Positions 17,030 through 26,587 are shown, numbered from the stretch's first letter. The stretch: 64,000 bases of DNA from SVTX01 sp045660325 (GCA_045660325.1 JAZRDO010000003.1:21290-85289), one strand, 5' to 3'. Notes: generated from the letters alone by a model not told the origin. A program made the numbers and translations.

Positions 17030-17058
17030 AAAAGCATCGGATATTTCCGATGCTTTTT
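17028..17058. terminator. Bidirectional terminator after the winged-helix gene
   Basis: AAAGCATCGGA and TCCGATGCTTT pair around TATT, with A-run and T-run on either side; it also ends the convergent 792-residue gene. Confidence 0.9.
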
Positions 17059-19436
17059 TATTCTGTCAGGAAGTTGTATTCAAGATACTTGATATTGGGA
17101 TATCCGTTTTTCTCGTTAGCCGCCTCTTGATTTATCTTACCGAAGATAAGCTTACATTCGCCTTGTCGCAAATGCATATCAATGGCGGTGTAAACGCATC
17201 CTTTGAAGTTAACGTAGCGCGAGGAGAGAATGTTGCGTTTTCTATCGTACGGATTAAATGCCTGAGCCTTCAATTTTCCTTTTATAAAGGCAAATCCGTG
17301 ATATTCCTCGCTTGAGGTGTTCGAGAAAAAGAAAAGATCAAGCGCGTCTATTTTTTTGTGTATATTATTGACCAAACCGCCGTACGGAAATTCCTTGTGC
17401 ATTCCAAGACCCTTGAAGTCGTAAAACGTGGTGTTATATCCGTTTGAGTTCATCATTTTAGGCAGATTAGTCATATAAAGATCAAGAGGCGTATCCGCTT
17501 CCTCAACAAGCTGCTTTATAAGACTCGGTTGAACGTGCAGGCTTCCGTCTGCGGCGGTTTTGGAGGGAGGTATATAGTATGCGCGCCCGCCGTTTGCGTT
17601 TGTATTTAAGAAATACGGACGGATAACGTTGGGATTTGTTGCATCATCACCGAAGATATCCGAGAAAACCTTCAAAAGATCCGCATCGTTTTTGTTAACG
17701 TACTCGCCGAGGAAGTTGTATTCTCCTCGGATAGCGTTATTGGAGAGATCCGTCTCCTTGGCGTATTTCGGTAGCATAACGGTTGCTACCACAGTACCGC
17801 CCGCCTCGTAAAATTCCTTGACCTTATTTATGATCTTAAGGCTTGTTATGTTCGCGCCCGGAAGGAAGAGTATCCTACATTCCATTCCGGTTTTCTCAAA
17901 AATAAGCCTTTTTCCGTCAACGCGGCAATTGTTCGTCAGATCGTCGGGATGAATGTACATTGCATCCTGCGCGCAGTTTACGGAAAGAATACTCATAAGA
18001 GTCATATAATCGTTTTGCACCTGATATGGGGGATACTCAAACTTCGTTTCGTTTCTTTGGTAGAAATTTACGTTAGCCTGGATTGCATTTACGGGGTAAA
18101 GGATCGCGATGTCCGACACGCATTTTCCGAGAGAAAGCACGGACTGTGTGCTTGTGGCAAAGGAGCAGAAGCTATTTGACGCGTCGTTATTTCTTATTTT
18201 ATAAATAGACTTTTCGCGATTAGTTACCTGTTTTATCGTAGGCGCATGAATGAGCAGCCTGTTAACACCCTGCGCGTAAGCGTTTATTGCTTCATTATAG
18301 ACGATTTCAACGCTGTTTTTATAGTAGTCTCGGAAAATATCGCAGTAAATATGCTTTCCGTTGGTGTTTTCGGTTGCGGGAATAGCGAGCTTGATCGAGT
18401 TTGTTCCGTACATATATGCCTTGTCGAGCACCGCGCAATCCGAAGCATTTTTGATCGCGTCTCCGAAAAGCCACGCGTTTGCGGGGATCTTGGGCTCACA
18501 CATGGAATAAATGTGTTCAATTTTATTGCTTGAGGCAAAGTCGCGTATTGCCGTGATAACACCCTCGCGGAACATTTCCGCGCGAACGGTCAGAAGACAG
18601 CTTTTTACGTTTGCCGTTATCTCTCCTATACTCGTATAAAGGGAATCGTAAAATTCGTACGGCTCGGCATTGTATGTATCTATAAACCTTTGATTGATGC
18701 CGCTATCCCAGTCGCGTCTGTTTGGAGCATCAAAGCACAGCTCGGGCACGTAGAGAAGGGAAATGGTTTTGCCAAGCTCGTTTCTTACCGACTCACCCAA
18801 AAGATCTATTACGTAGCCTATATACCTTGTGTAAGCATCCTTTGAAAGACGGTTCACGCAGGTGGGCTCGCGGTCAAATTCAAGGTCCTTTTTCTCGCAA
18901 ACGTAGTAATTTACGAGCCAATTTCCGTCGGGAAGGCAATAGTCAAGTACGCCGTTCGCTACCTTATCCGTGAGGTTTATTCTTTCGCCGAATATTTCGT
19001 CGTAGGCGGTTATCGCCATTGTCGTATTCACGTCTACGGCTTTATGAATATGCTCGTGTGCGCTATGAAAGTATTCAAGCCTTGTGAGAACGTTAGCGAG
19101 AATTTCCTTGTCGCAGTTATCACGGAGAAAATACGATTTTTCTATAACTCGCTGGAGGTTTAAGCCAACCTTGACGTTATTTTCTTTGGCGATCGGAATA
19201 AGTTTTGCATAGAAATCGGTTAAGAACTTAAAAATGCTCTTTGAGGGGAGGATGCCGTCGGAAATGGAGGGAATAATGCAGCTTATATTGTTCTTGCGGC
19301 ACATTTTGACAGTTTCTTCAATTTTAAGCTTTTCAACGTTGAAGTGATTGATGTCAAAAAAGGCGTAAATATAGGAGTCGCCGTCGGGATGCTTGAATTT
19401 TCTTACAAGGTCTCCTATGCGCTTATACGTTGGCAT
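17058..19436 (-). CDS. Large cytosolic glycoside-hydrolase-like protein
   Basis: 792 residues, no signal peptide. I read three parts: residues about 15-400 look like an alpha/beta barrel (FFDINHFNVEKLKIEETV, ENNVKVGLNL, DYCLPDGNWLVNYYV); about 430-600 a GATase-like Rossmann domain (ILYPVNAIQA, CRILFLPGANITSL, VKEFYEAGGTVVATVMLP); and a C-terminal beta part (DALDLFFFSNTSSEEYHGFA, QGECKLIFG). This order is that of GH106-type and related unsaturated or rhamnoside hydrolases. Catalytic residues cannot be fixed by eye. It has its own promoter. Function remains putative. Confidence 0.55.
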   Translation of the reverse strand: MPTYKRIGDLVRKFKHPDGDSYIYAFFDINHFNVEKLKIEETVKMCRKNNISCIIPSISDGILPSKSIFKFLTDFYAKLIPIAKENNVKVGLNLQRVIEKSYFLRDNCDKEILANVLTRLEYFHSAHEHIHKAVDVNTTMAITAYDEIFGERINLTDKVANGVLDYCLPDGNWLVNYYVCEKKDLEFDREPTCVNRLSKDAYTRYIGYVIDLLGESVRNELGKTISLLYVPELCFDAPNRRDWDSGINQRFIDTYNAEPYEFYDSLYTSIGEITANVKSCLLTVRAEMFREGVITAIRDFASSNKIEHIYSMCEPKIPANAWLFGDAIKNASDCAVLDKAYMYGTNSIKLAIPATENTNGKHIYCDIFRDYYKNSVEIVYNEAINAYAQGVNRLLIHAPTIKQVTNREKSIYKIRNNDASNSFCSFATSTQSVLSLGKCVSDIAILYPVNAIQANVNFYQRNETKFEYPPYQVQNDYMTLMSILSVNCAQDAMYIHPDDLTNNCRVDGKRLIFEKTGMECRILFLPGANITSLKIINKVKEFYEAGGTVVATVMLPKYAKETDLSNNAIRGEYNFLGEYVNKNDADLLKVFSDIFGDDATNPNVIRPYFLNTNANGGRAYYIPPSKTAADGSLHVQPSLIKQLVEEADTPLDLYMTNLPKMMNSNGYNTTFYDFKGLGMHKEFPYGGLVNNIHKKIDALDLFFFSNTSSEEYHGFAFIKGKLKAQAFNPYDRKRNILSSRYVNFKGCVYTAIDMHLRQGECKLIFGKINQEAANEKNGYPNIKYLEYNFLTE

Positions 19437-19469
19437 TATGCATTCCTCCTTCTCTCAAATTATACGCTA

Positions 19470-19498
19470 ATTATATCATACAGCATAAAATATGTCAA
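19470..19498 (-). promoter_or_regulatory. Promoter of the glycosidase-like gene
   Basis: Minus strand TTGACA (19493-19498), 17 bases, TATAAT (19470-19475); AGAAGGAGGAA precedes the ATG. Confidence 0.88.
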
Positions 19499-19508
19499 TA
19501 AATTATCG

Positions 19509-19541
19509 AAAAAAAGAAGCTCTCACAAGAGAGCTTCTGTA
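19509..19541 (-). terminator. Terminator of the SH3 lipoprotein gene
   Basis: AGAAGCTCTC and GAGAGCTTCT pair around a four-base loop, followed on the minus strand by a T-run. Confidence 0.88.
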
Positions 19542-19554
19542 AGTTAAAATTCAA

Positions 19555-20238
19555 TTATTCTGCTTCTTCGATGGGTGTTTCTGAGAAGTACTGAGAATCG
19601 TTTGTGATGTAGTATTCTCCCTTGGGTGTGTACTTACCCTCAAACTCGATCTTGTACCAGCCGCTTTCTGTGTTTTCAGCGATAACCTTGATTTCGTCGC
19701 CAACACTGATGTATCCAACTGCTTCGTTCTCGGTTGTGGGAACAAGTCTTACCTTGAGAGAGCCCTTAGCGTAAAGTGTCTTTGTTACTTCAGTAAAGCC
19801 GTGATCGGGATCTGTAATAGCGGTTACGAGAGTGGACTTAACGTACCATTCCTTTTCTTCGAATGTAACCTTGAACCACTTGTACTCTACGTCGTTGGAG
19901 TCGATAGCGGACTCGTTGCTTTCAGCGATCTTTACAAGCTCTGTGCCTGTGGGAACGGACTTCTTTGCAACACTGGCAGCAAAGCTGGGCGTTTCTCTTA
20001 AGTTAAGATCCTTGATTGCGAAAACAGTAATGGGAGTTTCAAGCTCTGTGAATGTATATGTAGGATCCTCAGGCTCAGTGTTGCCGCCTGTTGTATCGTC
20101 TGTGTCATCTGTGGGGTTTTCAACCACGGGGGGATTCTTTTTGCCTGTTGTCTCGTCCTCTTCTGTGCCGTTGTTGCAAGCTACCAAAACAACTGAAAAA
20201 ATAAGTAATGCCGCCAGAATTAATGCTATTTTCTTCAT
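19555..20238 (-). CDS. Lipoprotein with two SH3-like domains
   Basis: 227 residues from the ATG at 20238, behind GGAGGACAAAAA. The first 20 residues are a lipoprotein signal ending in LVAC, so Cys21 would be lipidated and the protein anchored outside the membrane. A Thr/Asp/Glu-rich linker (about 24-60) follows, then two bacterial SH3-type domains: one with DLNLRETPSFAASVAKK and WYVKSTL, one with KVRLVPTTENEAVGYI and GWYKIEF. Such domains bind peptidoglycan or protein partners. Its own promoter and terminator mark it as a single gene. Confidence 0.85.
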   Translation of the reverse strand: MKKIALILAALLIFSVVLVACNNGTEEDETTGKKNPPVVENPTDDTDDTTGGNTEPEDPTYTFTELETPITVFAIKDLNLRETPSFAASVAKKSVPTGTELVKIAESNESAIDSNDVEYKWFKVTFEEKEWYVKSTLVTAITDPDHGFTEVTKTLYAKGSLKVRLVPTTENEAVGYISVGDEIKVIAENTESGWYKIEFEGKYTPKGEYYITNDSQYFSETPIEEAE

Positions 20239-20298
20239 TTTTTGTCCTCCTGTTTTTTGTGTAAATATCAAAATTTACACTGATATTTATATGATATA

Positions 20299-20327
20299 AT
20301 TATATCATAATTCGTAAAATTTGTCAA
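20299..20327 (-). promoter_or_regulatory. Promoter of the SH3 lipoprotein gene
   Basis: Minus strand TTGACA (20322-20327), 17 bases, TATAAT (20299-20304). Confidence 0.85.
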
Positions 20328-20435
20328 TAATAAAGGTATATATTTTCGTGAAAATTTTTACTGATTTTGCTAAAATTTTCATCTTGAAAAAACGGCTCTT
20401 GCATTGAAAATTTACAGGAAATTTTTGCCTCTCGG

Positions 20436-20465
20436 TTGACATTTTTGATGCCCTTGTGTTATAAT
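20436..20465 (+). promoter_or_regulatory. Promoter of polA
   Basis: TTGACA (20436-20441), 18 bases, TATAAT (20460-20465), 33 bases before the polA ATG. Confidence 0.85.
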
Positions 20466-20498
20466 GAAATATATAAATTTAAAGTTAAGGAAAAGCTT

Positions 20499-23021
20499 AT
20501 GAAAAAATTACTTTGCATTGACGGAAACAGTATACTTAACAGACAGTTCTACGGCATAAGATATCTGTCCAATAAGGAGGGCTTTCCCACCAATGCGATC
20601 TACGGAATGATAAACGTAATAGGCAAGCAGCTTGATGATCTTGCGCCCGATTACTGTGCTATCGCATTTGACTTGAAGGCGCCCACGTTCAGACATAAAA
20701 TGTTTGCGGACTATAAGGCTGGCAGAAAGCCTATGCCTGATGAGCTCCGCTTGCAGATGCCCGTCGCGAAGGATATATGTCGCGCTATGGGTTTCTCCGT
20801 TCTTGAGCTCGCTGGCTACGAGGCGGACGATATTCTCGGTACGCTTGGTAAAATGGCGGAGAACACAGAGGACGTTGAGGCGTATATTTTAACGGGAGAC
20901 CGCGACTCGCTTCAGCTTATTTCAGGTAGAGTAAAGGTGCTTTTAGCAACGAACAGCGATACCGTTGTCTTTGATAACGACGCGTTTTTCAATAAATACG
21001 GTGTGAATGCCGATCAGTACGTTGACGTTAAGGCTCTTATGGGAGATAGCTCGGATAATATCCCCGGTGTTCCCGGTATCGGAGAGAAGACCGCGTTCAA
21101 GCTTATCGCAGAGACGGGCAATATGGATGCTCTTTATGAGAATATTGAAGGCATCAAGTTGACTCCCTCGGTAAAGACAAAGCTTACTGTAAATAAGGAC
21201 CTTGCATTCCTTTCAAGAGACCTTGCTAAAATCAACTGCGACGTGCCGCTTGGCATAGCTCTTTCGGATATTGAGTACCGCGGAGTTAAAAAAGATGATG
21301 CCCGTGAGCTTTTCATAAAGTACGATCTTACCGCCGCGCTTAAAAGATTTTGCAAGGCGGATGAGGAGAATGAATGCGCCTGCGCTGCTGCGGGGAATAC
21401 GGCTGAGATAGTCATTAAGGATATTGATTCCGTAAAGAATATTACCTCCGAATATTGCGCGGTAAGTATAAACGATAGCGAGATATTGATTTCGGACGGC
21501 TCGGCAATATACAGAGTATCCGCTAATGACGATATTGAAGGATTTCTTAATTCACATAAGATAATATGCTTTGATTCCAAAGCACTTTATTATGAGCTTG
21601 ATAATATGGGTATCCGCTTTAGAAATGCTTATTTTGATATTTCTCTTGCGGCATACGTTGAAAATTCAAGTGAGGGCGCTTATACCTGCGAGCGACTCGT
21701 TACTGCTTATCTCGGAGAGGAATTCAACGCTCTTACACCGCAAATATGCTATGAAATAAGACTTTTCGAGGCGCTTGACAAAAAGCTTCACGAAAGCGGT
21801 CAGTATTCACTCCTTATGGATATTGAGATGCCACTGGCGGCAGTATTATGTGATATGGAGCGCGAGGGATTCAAGGTTGACCGAGAGGGTATCGTTGCCT
21901 ACGGTGCTCAGCTTGACAGTATTGCGCACGATTTGTCCGAGAGAATTTATATGGCGGCGGGCGGAGAATTCAATATCAATTCTCCCAAGCAGCTCGGAGA
22001 GGTACTCTTTGAGCGCCTTATGCTTCCGACGGGCAAAAAAACTAAAACAGGCTACTCCACGGGCGCGGAGGTATTGGAGAAGCTCCGTAAGTATCATCCT
22101 ATAATTGACGACATACTTGATTATAGACAGGTAACGAAGCTCAAGAGCACGTACGTTGACGGTCTTATTAAGGTTATGGACGAAGAGAATAAGATCCATA
22201 CCACATTTAAGCAAACTGTTACCGCTACGGGTAGACTTTCCTCGACCGAGCCCAATCTTCAGAATATTCCGATCCGTACCGAGCTTGGCAGAGAATTCCG
22301 CAAATTCTTTATTCCTTCAAGTGAGGGCAGGGTATTGATTGACGCGGACTATTCACAGATTGAGCTCCGCGTATTTGCACATATTTCGGGCGACGAGCAC
22401 ATGAAGGCAGCGTTTATTTCGGGTGAGGATATTCATACCGCGACGGCTTGCAGAGTGTTTGGAATTTCTCCCGAAAATATGACGGTCGAGCTTCGTAAGA
22501 GAGCGAAGGCGGTAAACTTCGGCATTCTTTACGGAATGGGAGAATTTTCGCTTTCCGAGGATCTTAAAATCCCGATTGGCCGCGCAAAGGAGTATATTGA
22601 AAGCTATCTTAGCAGCTACCCCGCGATTGAAAAGTATTTGTCGGAGGTGGTTGAATCCGCAAAGCGCGACGGATACGTAACGACGATGCTCGGTAGAAGA
22701 AGATACATTCCCGAGCTTTCCGCGCAAAATAAGAATATCAAGCATTTTGGCGAGAGAATCGCAAAGAACAGTCCCATTCAGGGAAGTAGTGCAGATATTA
22801 TCAAGAAGGCTATGGTTAACGTTGCAAACAGACTTTCCGTAAGCGGTCTTGATGCCAAGCTTATTTTGCAGGTATACGATGAGCTCATTATCGAATCGGC
22901 GGCGGATTGCGCCGATGAAGTAAAGGCACTTCTTACAGAGGAAATGGAAAATGCAGTTAAGCTCTCTATTCCTCTTACGGTTGAAGCCAATATAGGCAAG
23001 ACCTGGTATGAGTGTCATTGA
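20499..23021 (+). CDS. polA: DNA polymerase I
   Basis: 840 residues from the ATG at 20499, since the -10 box lies inside any earlier frame extension. Residues 1-290 are the 5'-3' exonuclease (MKKLLCIDGNSILNRQFYG, GYEADDILGTL, GDSSDNIPGVPGIGEKTA). About 310-460 is the 3'-5' exonuclease fold without the DEDD metal residues, so proofreading is probably absent. The polymerase follows with motif A DADYSQIELR, motif B AKAVNFGILYGMG and motif C QVYDELI. It fills gaps in repair and Okazaki fragment maturation. coaE or mutM, frequent followers, are absent; a terminator closes it. Confidence 0.96.
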   Translation: MKKLLCIDGNSILNRQFYGIRYLSNKEGFPTNAIYGMINVIGKQLDDLAPDYCAIAFDLKAPTFRHKMFADYKAGRKPMPDELRLQMPVAKDICRAMGFSVLELAGYEADDILGTLGKMAENTEDVEAYILTGDRDSLQLISGRVKVLLATNSDTVVFDNDAFFNKYGVNADQYVDVKALMGDSSDNIPGVPGIGEKTAFKLIAETGNMDALYENIEGIKLTPSVKTKLTVNKDLAFLSRDLAKINCDVPLGIALSDIEYRGVKKDDARELFIKYDLTAALKRFCKADEENECACAAAGNTAEIVIKDIDSVKNITSEYCAVSINDSEILISDGSAIYRVSANDDIEGFLNSHKIICFDSKALYYELDNMGIRFRNAYFDISLAAYVENSSEGAYTCERLVTAYLGEEFNALTPQICYEIRLFEALDKKLHESGQYSLLMDIEMPLAAVLCDMEREGFKVDREGIVAYGAQLDSIAHDLSERIYMAAGGEFNINSPKQLGEVLFERLMLPTGKKTKTGYSTGAEVLEKLRKYHPIIDDILDYRQVTKLKSTYVDGLIKVMDEENKIHTTFKQTVTATGRLSSTEPNLQNIPIRTELGREFRKFFIPSSEGRVLIDADYSQIELRVFAHISGDEHMKAAFISGEDIHTATACRVFGISPENMTVELRKRAKAVNFGILYGMGEFSLSEDLKIPIGRAKEYIESYLSSYPAIEKYLSEVVESAKRDGYVTTMLGRRRYIPELSAQNKNIKHFGERIAKNSPIQGSSADIIKKAMVNVANRLSVSGLDAKLILQVYDELIIESAADCADEVKALLTEEMENAVKLSIPLTVEANIGKTWYECH

Positions 23022-23036
23022 GTAATAATAAAAATA

Positions 23037-23065
23037 GCGGCAGAGTTGTATTCTGCCGCTTTTTT
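23037..23065 (+). terminator. Terminator of polA
   Basis: GCGGCAGA and TCTGCCGC pair around seven bases, followed by seven T. Confidence 0.9.
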
Positions 23066-23120
23066 GTCGCATTTTCTAAAAAATAAGTAACAAAACAGAA
23101 AATTGTGTTAAAAAATTATC

Positions 23121-23149
23121 TTGAAAATTGTAAGTTTTTGTGCTATACT
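23121..23149 (+). promoter_or_regulatory. Promoter of the PTS IIC gene
   Basis: TTGAAA (23121-23126), 17 bases, TATACT (23144-23149). Confidence 0.78.
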
Positions 23150-23197
23150 TAAGTTAAAGTAATATGGAGGCGAGTGGTATTTCACTCAAATAAAGGT

Positions 23198-24331
23198 ATG
23201 AAAACCGTAAAAAAGTATTTAAACCGTTATTTTGTTGATGCTATGGGCGCTATGGCGCTCGGTCTGTTTGCATCCTTGCTTATCAGTACCATTATAAGTA
23301 CGCTTGCAGGTTACGCGGATAAGGTTGAATGGCTTGGATTTCTCTCGTCAAGCATGAGCACGGTCGCGACGTTTGCCAAGGCGGCGACGGGTATGGCGAT
23401 CGGCGTGGCTATCGCGCACAAGCTGGGCGCACATCCGCTTGTTATTTTTTCCTGTGCGGGCGTCGGTGCGCTTGCGAACGATATGGGCGCAGTAATCAAT
23501 AATAATCTTATTGCGGCTTGGGGCGTAACGTCAAAGACGACAGAAGGCATTTTCTATTCGGCAGGCCCTGCGGGCGCGTTCTTCGCGGTAATTATTGCCG
23601 CTGAGATCGGTATGCTCGTTTCAAAGAAGACCAAGGTAGATATTTTAGTAACTCCTGTTGTAACGTATGCGGTAGGATTTATAGGTGCCTTTGCACTTTG
23701 TCCTCTCGTGTCTTACGTAATGTATTTCCTCGGCGAATTTATTGCGACGGCTACGACCTTCCAGCCGTTGATTATGGGTATTGTGGTTTCGGTCGTTATG
23801 GGAATCATACTTACCCTCCCGATCTCGAGCGCGGCGATCTGCGCGAGTATCTTCTCGCTCTCTGCAATTGAGGCGGCTACGGCAAACGGAACGGTTGACG
23901 GACTTCTCCTCGCGGGCGGTGCGGCTGTTGCGGGCTGCTGTGCGCAGATGGTTGGCTTTGCGGTATCCTCATTCCGTGAAAACAAGTGGGGAGGTATCGT
24001 ATCTCAGGGACTCGGCACGTCAATGCTTCAGATGGGCAATATTGTGAAGAATCCTCGCATCTGGATCCCTCCGACGCTTGCCGCGGCAATCACGGGACCT
24101 GTTTCAACTATGATATTTAAGCTTAAATGCTCGGGTGTAGCGGCAGGAATGGGCACTTGCGGTCTTGTAGGCCCTATCGGTGTTATCAAGGCGGGCGACA
24201 ACAGTCCAAGAATGTGGATAGGAATTATCGTTGTATGTATAATTCTCCCCGCGGCGCTCTCACTTCTTTTCTCCGAGCTTATGCGACTTATCGGTTGGAT
24301 AAAGAAGGGCGATATGAAGCTTGATAATTAA
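23198..24331 (+). CDS. PTS-type sugar transporter IIC-like membrane protein (EIIC_2 family)
   Basis: 377 residues from the ATG at 23198, the start that fits the family N-terminus MKTVKKYLNRYF; a GTG at 23174 lies only three bases behind GGAGG and is possible. About nine membrane helices. YFVDAMGAMALGLFASLLIS at the N-terminus, the repeated Gly/Ala-rich ATGMAIGVAIAHKLGAHPLV and CGLVGPIGVIKAG are features of the PTS_EIIC_2 family. There is no IIA or IIB domain or neighbour, so phosphotransfer partners would be encoded elsewhere or the protein works as a plain transporter. Substrate unknown. Confidence 0.82.
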   Translation: MKTVKKYLNRYFVDAMGAMALGLFASLLISTIISTLAGYADKVEWLGFLSSSMSTVATFAKAATGMAIGVAIAHKLGAHPLVIFSCAGVGALANDMGAVINNNLIAAWGVTSKTTEGIFYSAGPAGAFFAVIIAAEIGMLVSKKTKVDILVTPVVTYAVGFIGAFALCPLVSYVMYFLGEFIATATTFQPLIMGIVVSVVMGIILTLPISSAAICASIFSLSAIEAATANGTVDGLLLAGGAAVAGCCAQMVGFAVSSFRENKWGGIVSQGLGTSMLQMGNIVKNPRIWIPPTLAAAITGPVSTMIFKLKCSGVAAGMGTCGLVGPIGVIKAGDNSPRMWIGIIVVCIILPAALSLLFSELMRLIGWIKKGDMKLDN

Positions 24332-24333
24332 TA

Positions 24334-24364
24334 AAAAACGCTTTGGATGTCCAAAGCGTTTTTC
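24334..24364. terminator. Bidirectional terminator between PTS IIC and the anion permease
   Basis: AAAACGCTTTGGA and TCCAAAGCGTTTT form a 13-base-pair stem with a two-base centre. Confidence 0.92.
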
Positions 24365-24365
24365 T

Positions 24366-25535
24366 TTATAATATCAAAGCAACCACGGTTAGAATCGCGA
24401 GGAAGCCGAAGTTGTAAAGTGAGAAAAGACCGATATACTTGAGTGTTCCGCCCTTTACGTGAGAGGTGTATTCTCTGAATGTGATAAGGCTCGCAAGTGA
24501 GGAAATAAGAGTTCCTACGCCGCCGATATTAACACCGCGGAGAAGGTCTGCATAGTTTTCGGCAAATTCCGAGAGAAGAATAGCCGAGGGAACGTTACTT
24601 ATGATCTGGCAGGAGCCGATCGCGGTAAGGAGAGTATTCTTTTCAAGAAGTGAGGAAAAGAACGTGTTTACAGCATCGATTCTTGCAATGTTTCCTGCTA
24701 AGAGGAAGAAAGCGACGAACGTAAGGAGCAGGGGGTAGTCAACCTTCTTGAGCGCATCTCTGTCTGTAAAGAGAATGCAGAAGAAAATAATGGGAAGCAC
24801 CACGTAATAGGGAATAAGTCTGAACACCATAAGGATCGTAATTGCGAAAAGAATGAGATAGAAAACAGTCTTTTTTGTCTGTACTTTTTCCGCACCCTCA
24901 TCTGTAAGCGTGAGAGATTCCTTTTTGATGAAAAGACAGCATACGGTAAAGAGAATGATCGATACTGCAAAGGGAATTGCCATAATTCTCATAAACTCGC
25001 CCGTAGGTATATTGAACTTTGTGTAAATGTAGAGGTTTTGGGGATTGCCGAACGGTGTGAGCATTCCGCCGAGGTTTGCGGAAATGTTCTGCAAGATAAA
25101 TACCGGCGCTAAGAATTTTTCTTTTTTCGTAGCAGAGAGGGAAATGTATCCAAGGGGTAAAAACGTTAAGAGCGCCATGTCGTTTGCCAAAAACATGGAT
25201 CCGATAAACGTAATATATACGAGAGTGAGCGCAAGCGTTCTCGTGTTACCCGCAAGAGTAACGATCTTTCTGGCTACGATTGTAAAGAACTTGATGTTTT
25301 TAAGCGCGCAGATAACCGCCAAGGTTGAGAAAAGGCAGGTCAGTGTTTTGAGGTCAAAATAGCCGAGATATTCCGCGTCGGGCTTTACTATAAAGCAGGA
25401 AGCGATCGCAAGCACCGCCGCAATACAAAGAACGGTATTTACCTTTGTAAAATCATATATAGCGTGCGCGCTCTTTACGATAATTGCGCGCAGGCTGGGT
25501 TTGTTATGTTTTTGAGAAATTAAAGCTCTATTCAT
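24366..25535 (-). CDS. SLC13/ArsB-type anion permease
   Basis: 389 residues with about ten membrane helices. LTLVYITFIGSMFLANDMALLTFLPL and the later QIISNVPSAILLSEF are the paired NT/NVPSA-type hairpins of the ion-transporter (citrate, sulfate, arsenite) superfamily. The family moves dicarboxylates, sulfate or arsenite with Na+ or H+; the substrate cannot be set from the sequence. No arsR or arsenate reductase is nearby, so an arsenic role is not supported. Single gene with own promoter and a terminator shared with the PTS gene. Confidence 0.83.
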   Translation of the reverse strand: MNRALISQKHNKPSLRAIIVKSAHAIYDFTKVNTVLCIAAVLAIASCFIVKPDAEYLGYFDLKTLTCLFSTLAVICALKNIKFFTIVARKIVTLAGNTRTLALTLVYITFIGSMFLANDMALLTFLPLGYISLSATKKEKFLAPVFILQNISANLGGMLTPFGNPQNLYIYTKFNIPTGEFMRIMAIPFAVSIILFTVCCLFIKKESLTLTDEGAEKVQTKKTVFYLILFAITILMVFRLIPYYVVLPIIFFCILFTDRDALKKVDYPLLLTFVAFFLLAGNIARIDAVNTFFSSLLEKNTLLTAIGSCQIISNVPSAILLSEFAENYADLLRGVNIGGVGTLISSLASLITFREYTSHVKGGTLKYIGLFSLYNFGFLAILTVVALIL

Positions 25536-25571
25536 TAATTTATATCCTTATAAAAAATTCCACAAGCAAAG

Positions 25572-25600
25572 AGTATATCACTAAACTGACTCGTTGTCAA
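25572..25600 (-). promoter_or_regulatory. Promoter of the anion permease
   Basis: Minus strand TTGACA (25595-25600), 17 bases, TATACT (25572-25577). Confidence 0.85.
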
Positions 25601-25626
25601 TATATTTTTATAAGTTTTTTAAATAA

Positions 25627-25660
25627 CAAAAAAACAGCCGAGGAGCGCGCTCCTCGGCTA
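25627..25660 (-). terminator. Terminator of proC
   Basis: AGCCGAGGAGC and GCTCCTCGGCT are perfect inverted arms around GC; on the minus strand a run of T follows. Confidence 0.92.
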
Positions 25661-25667
25661 TAAATTT

Positions 25668-26444
25668 TCACTTTCCAAGCTCCTGTGTTTTTTTGAATGA
25701 CGCGCACACCGCGCCACTTACGATTTTATCAAAATCATTAGCCACAAGGTGCTTTACCCCCTCGATAGTGCTGCCACCCGGACTACAAACGTCTCTTGTG
25801 AGTTTTTCGGGAGATTCTCCTTTTACTAAAAGGTTTTTCGCGCTTCCAATAAGAGTCTGCGCCGCGTATTGAAGCGCTAATTCGTAGGGAATTCCGCATT
25901 CTACACCGCCTAAAGCCAAGGCATCAATAAAGGTATAAACGAAAGCGGGACCGCAGCCTGAAATTGCTGTTGCCGCGTCAATTTTATCCTCGTCAATTTG
26001 TGAGAGCATACCGCATTTTGACATCATGTTCCTGAACTTATTGGCTTCCTCCTCGCTTATTCTTTCCGAGAGGGAGTAGAGAACAACGCCCTCGTTACAG
26101 AAAACGGGGGTATTGGGCATAATTCTTATAACACGTGCGGAAAGATATTTTTCAATATCGCAGATTTTTTTGCCCGCAAGCATACTGATAACTATCTTGC
26201 CATTAAGATAGGGTAAAAGCTCGTCGCGGGATGTTTCGAGTCCTTGCGGCTTTATACCGAGGAAAACAAAATCCGCGTTTGATTTTATTTCATCAAGAGT
26301 AGATACGACACCGCCGCAAAGCTTAGCGGTCGCTTCTTTCTTTTCTATATGTCTGTCGTATATAAGGCACGTATATCCCGCGTCGCCGACCGCCTTTGCA
26401 ACCGCCGAGCCCATATTTCCCGCGCCGATAAAACCGATTTTCAT
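25668..26444 (-). CDS. proC: Pyrroline-5-carboxylate reductase
   Basis: 258 residues from the ATG at 26444 (GAGGT upstream; the longer frame would need a TTG nine bases earlier). Last step of proline synthesis, NADPH-dependent. The Rossmann start MKIGFIGAGNMGSAVAKAV, the FLGIKPQ and RIMPNTPVFCNEGV segments, and the C-terminal signature CSPGGSTIEGVKHL are diagnostic. proA and proB are not in the window. Single gene ended by a strong terminator. Confidence 0.95.
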   Translation of the reverse strand: MKIGFIGAGNMGSAVAKAVGDAGYTCLIYDRHIEKKEATAKLCGGVVSTLDEIKSNADFVFLGIKPQGLETSRDELLPYLNGKIVISMLAGKKICDIEKYLSARVIRIMPNTPVFCNEGVVLYSLSERISEEEANKFRNMMSKCGMLSQIDEDKIDAATAISGCGPAFVYTFIDALALGGVECGIPYELALQYAAQTLIGSAKNLLVKGESPEKLTRDVCSPGGSTIEGVKHLVANDFDKIVSGAVCASFKKTQELGK

Positions 26445-26587
26445 AAATGGCAACCTCGCTTTTCAATCGTTATTGATTATATTATAATGTCAAACGAGTT
26501 CAAAAGCAATAGTTTCGCACAAATTTCGGAAAAAAACAAGGAATTTATTTATATATTAAAAAAATATAATATTTTTTCAAAAAAGAC

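Noticed and set aside
22353..23072. 239-codon minus-strand frame opposite the polA polymerase domain
   Set aside because: Composition is unnatural and it covers the polA terminator; polA motifs A, B and C lie on the other strand.
24366..25535. Arsenite efflux pump ArsB
   Set aside because: Fold is shared, but no ars regulator or reductase is adjacent and ArsB-specific features were not evident.
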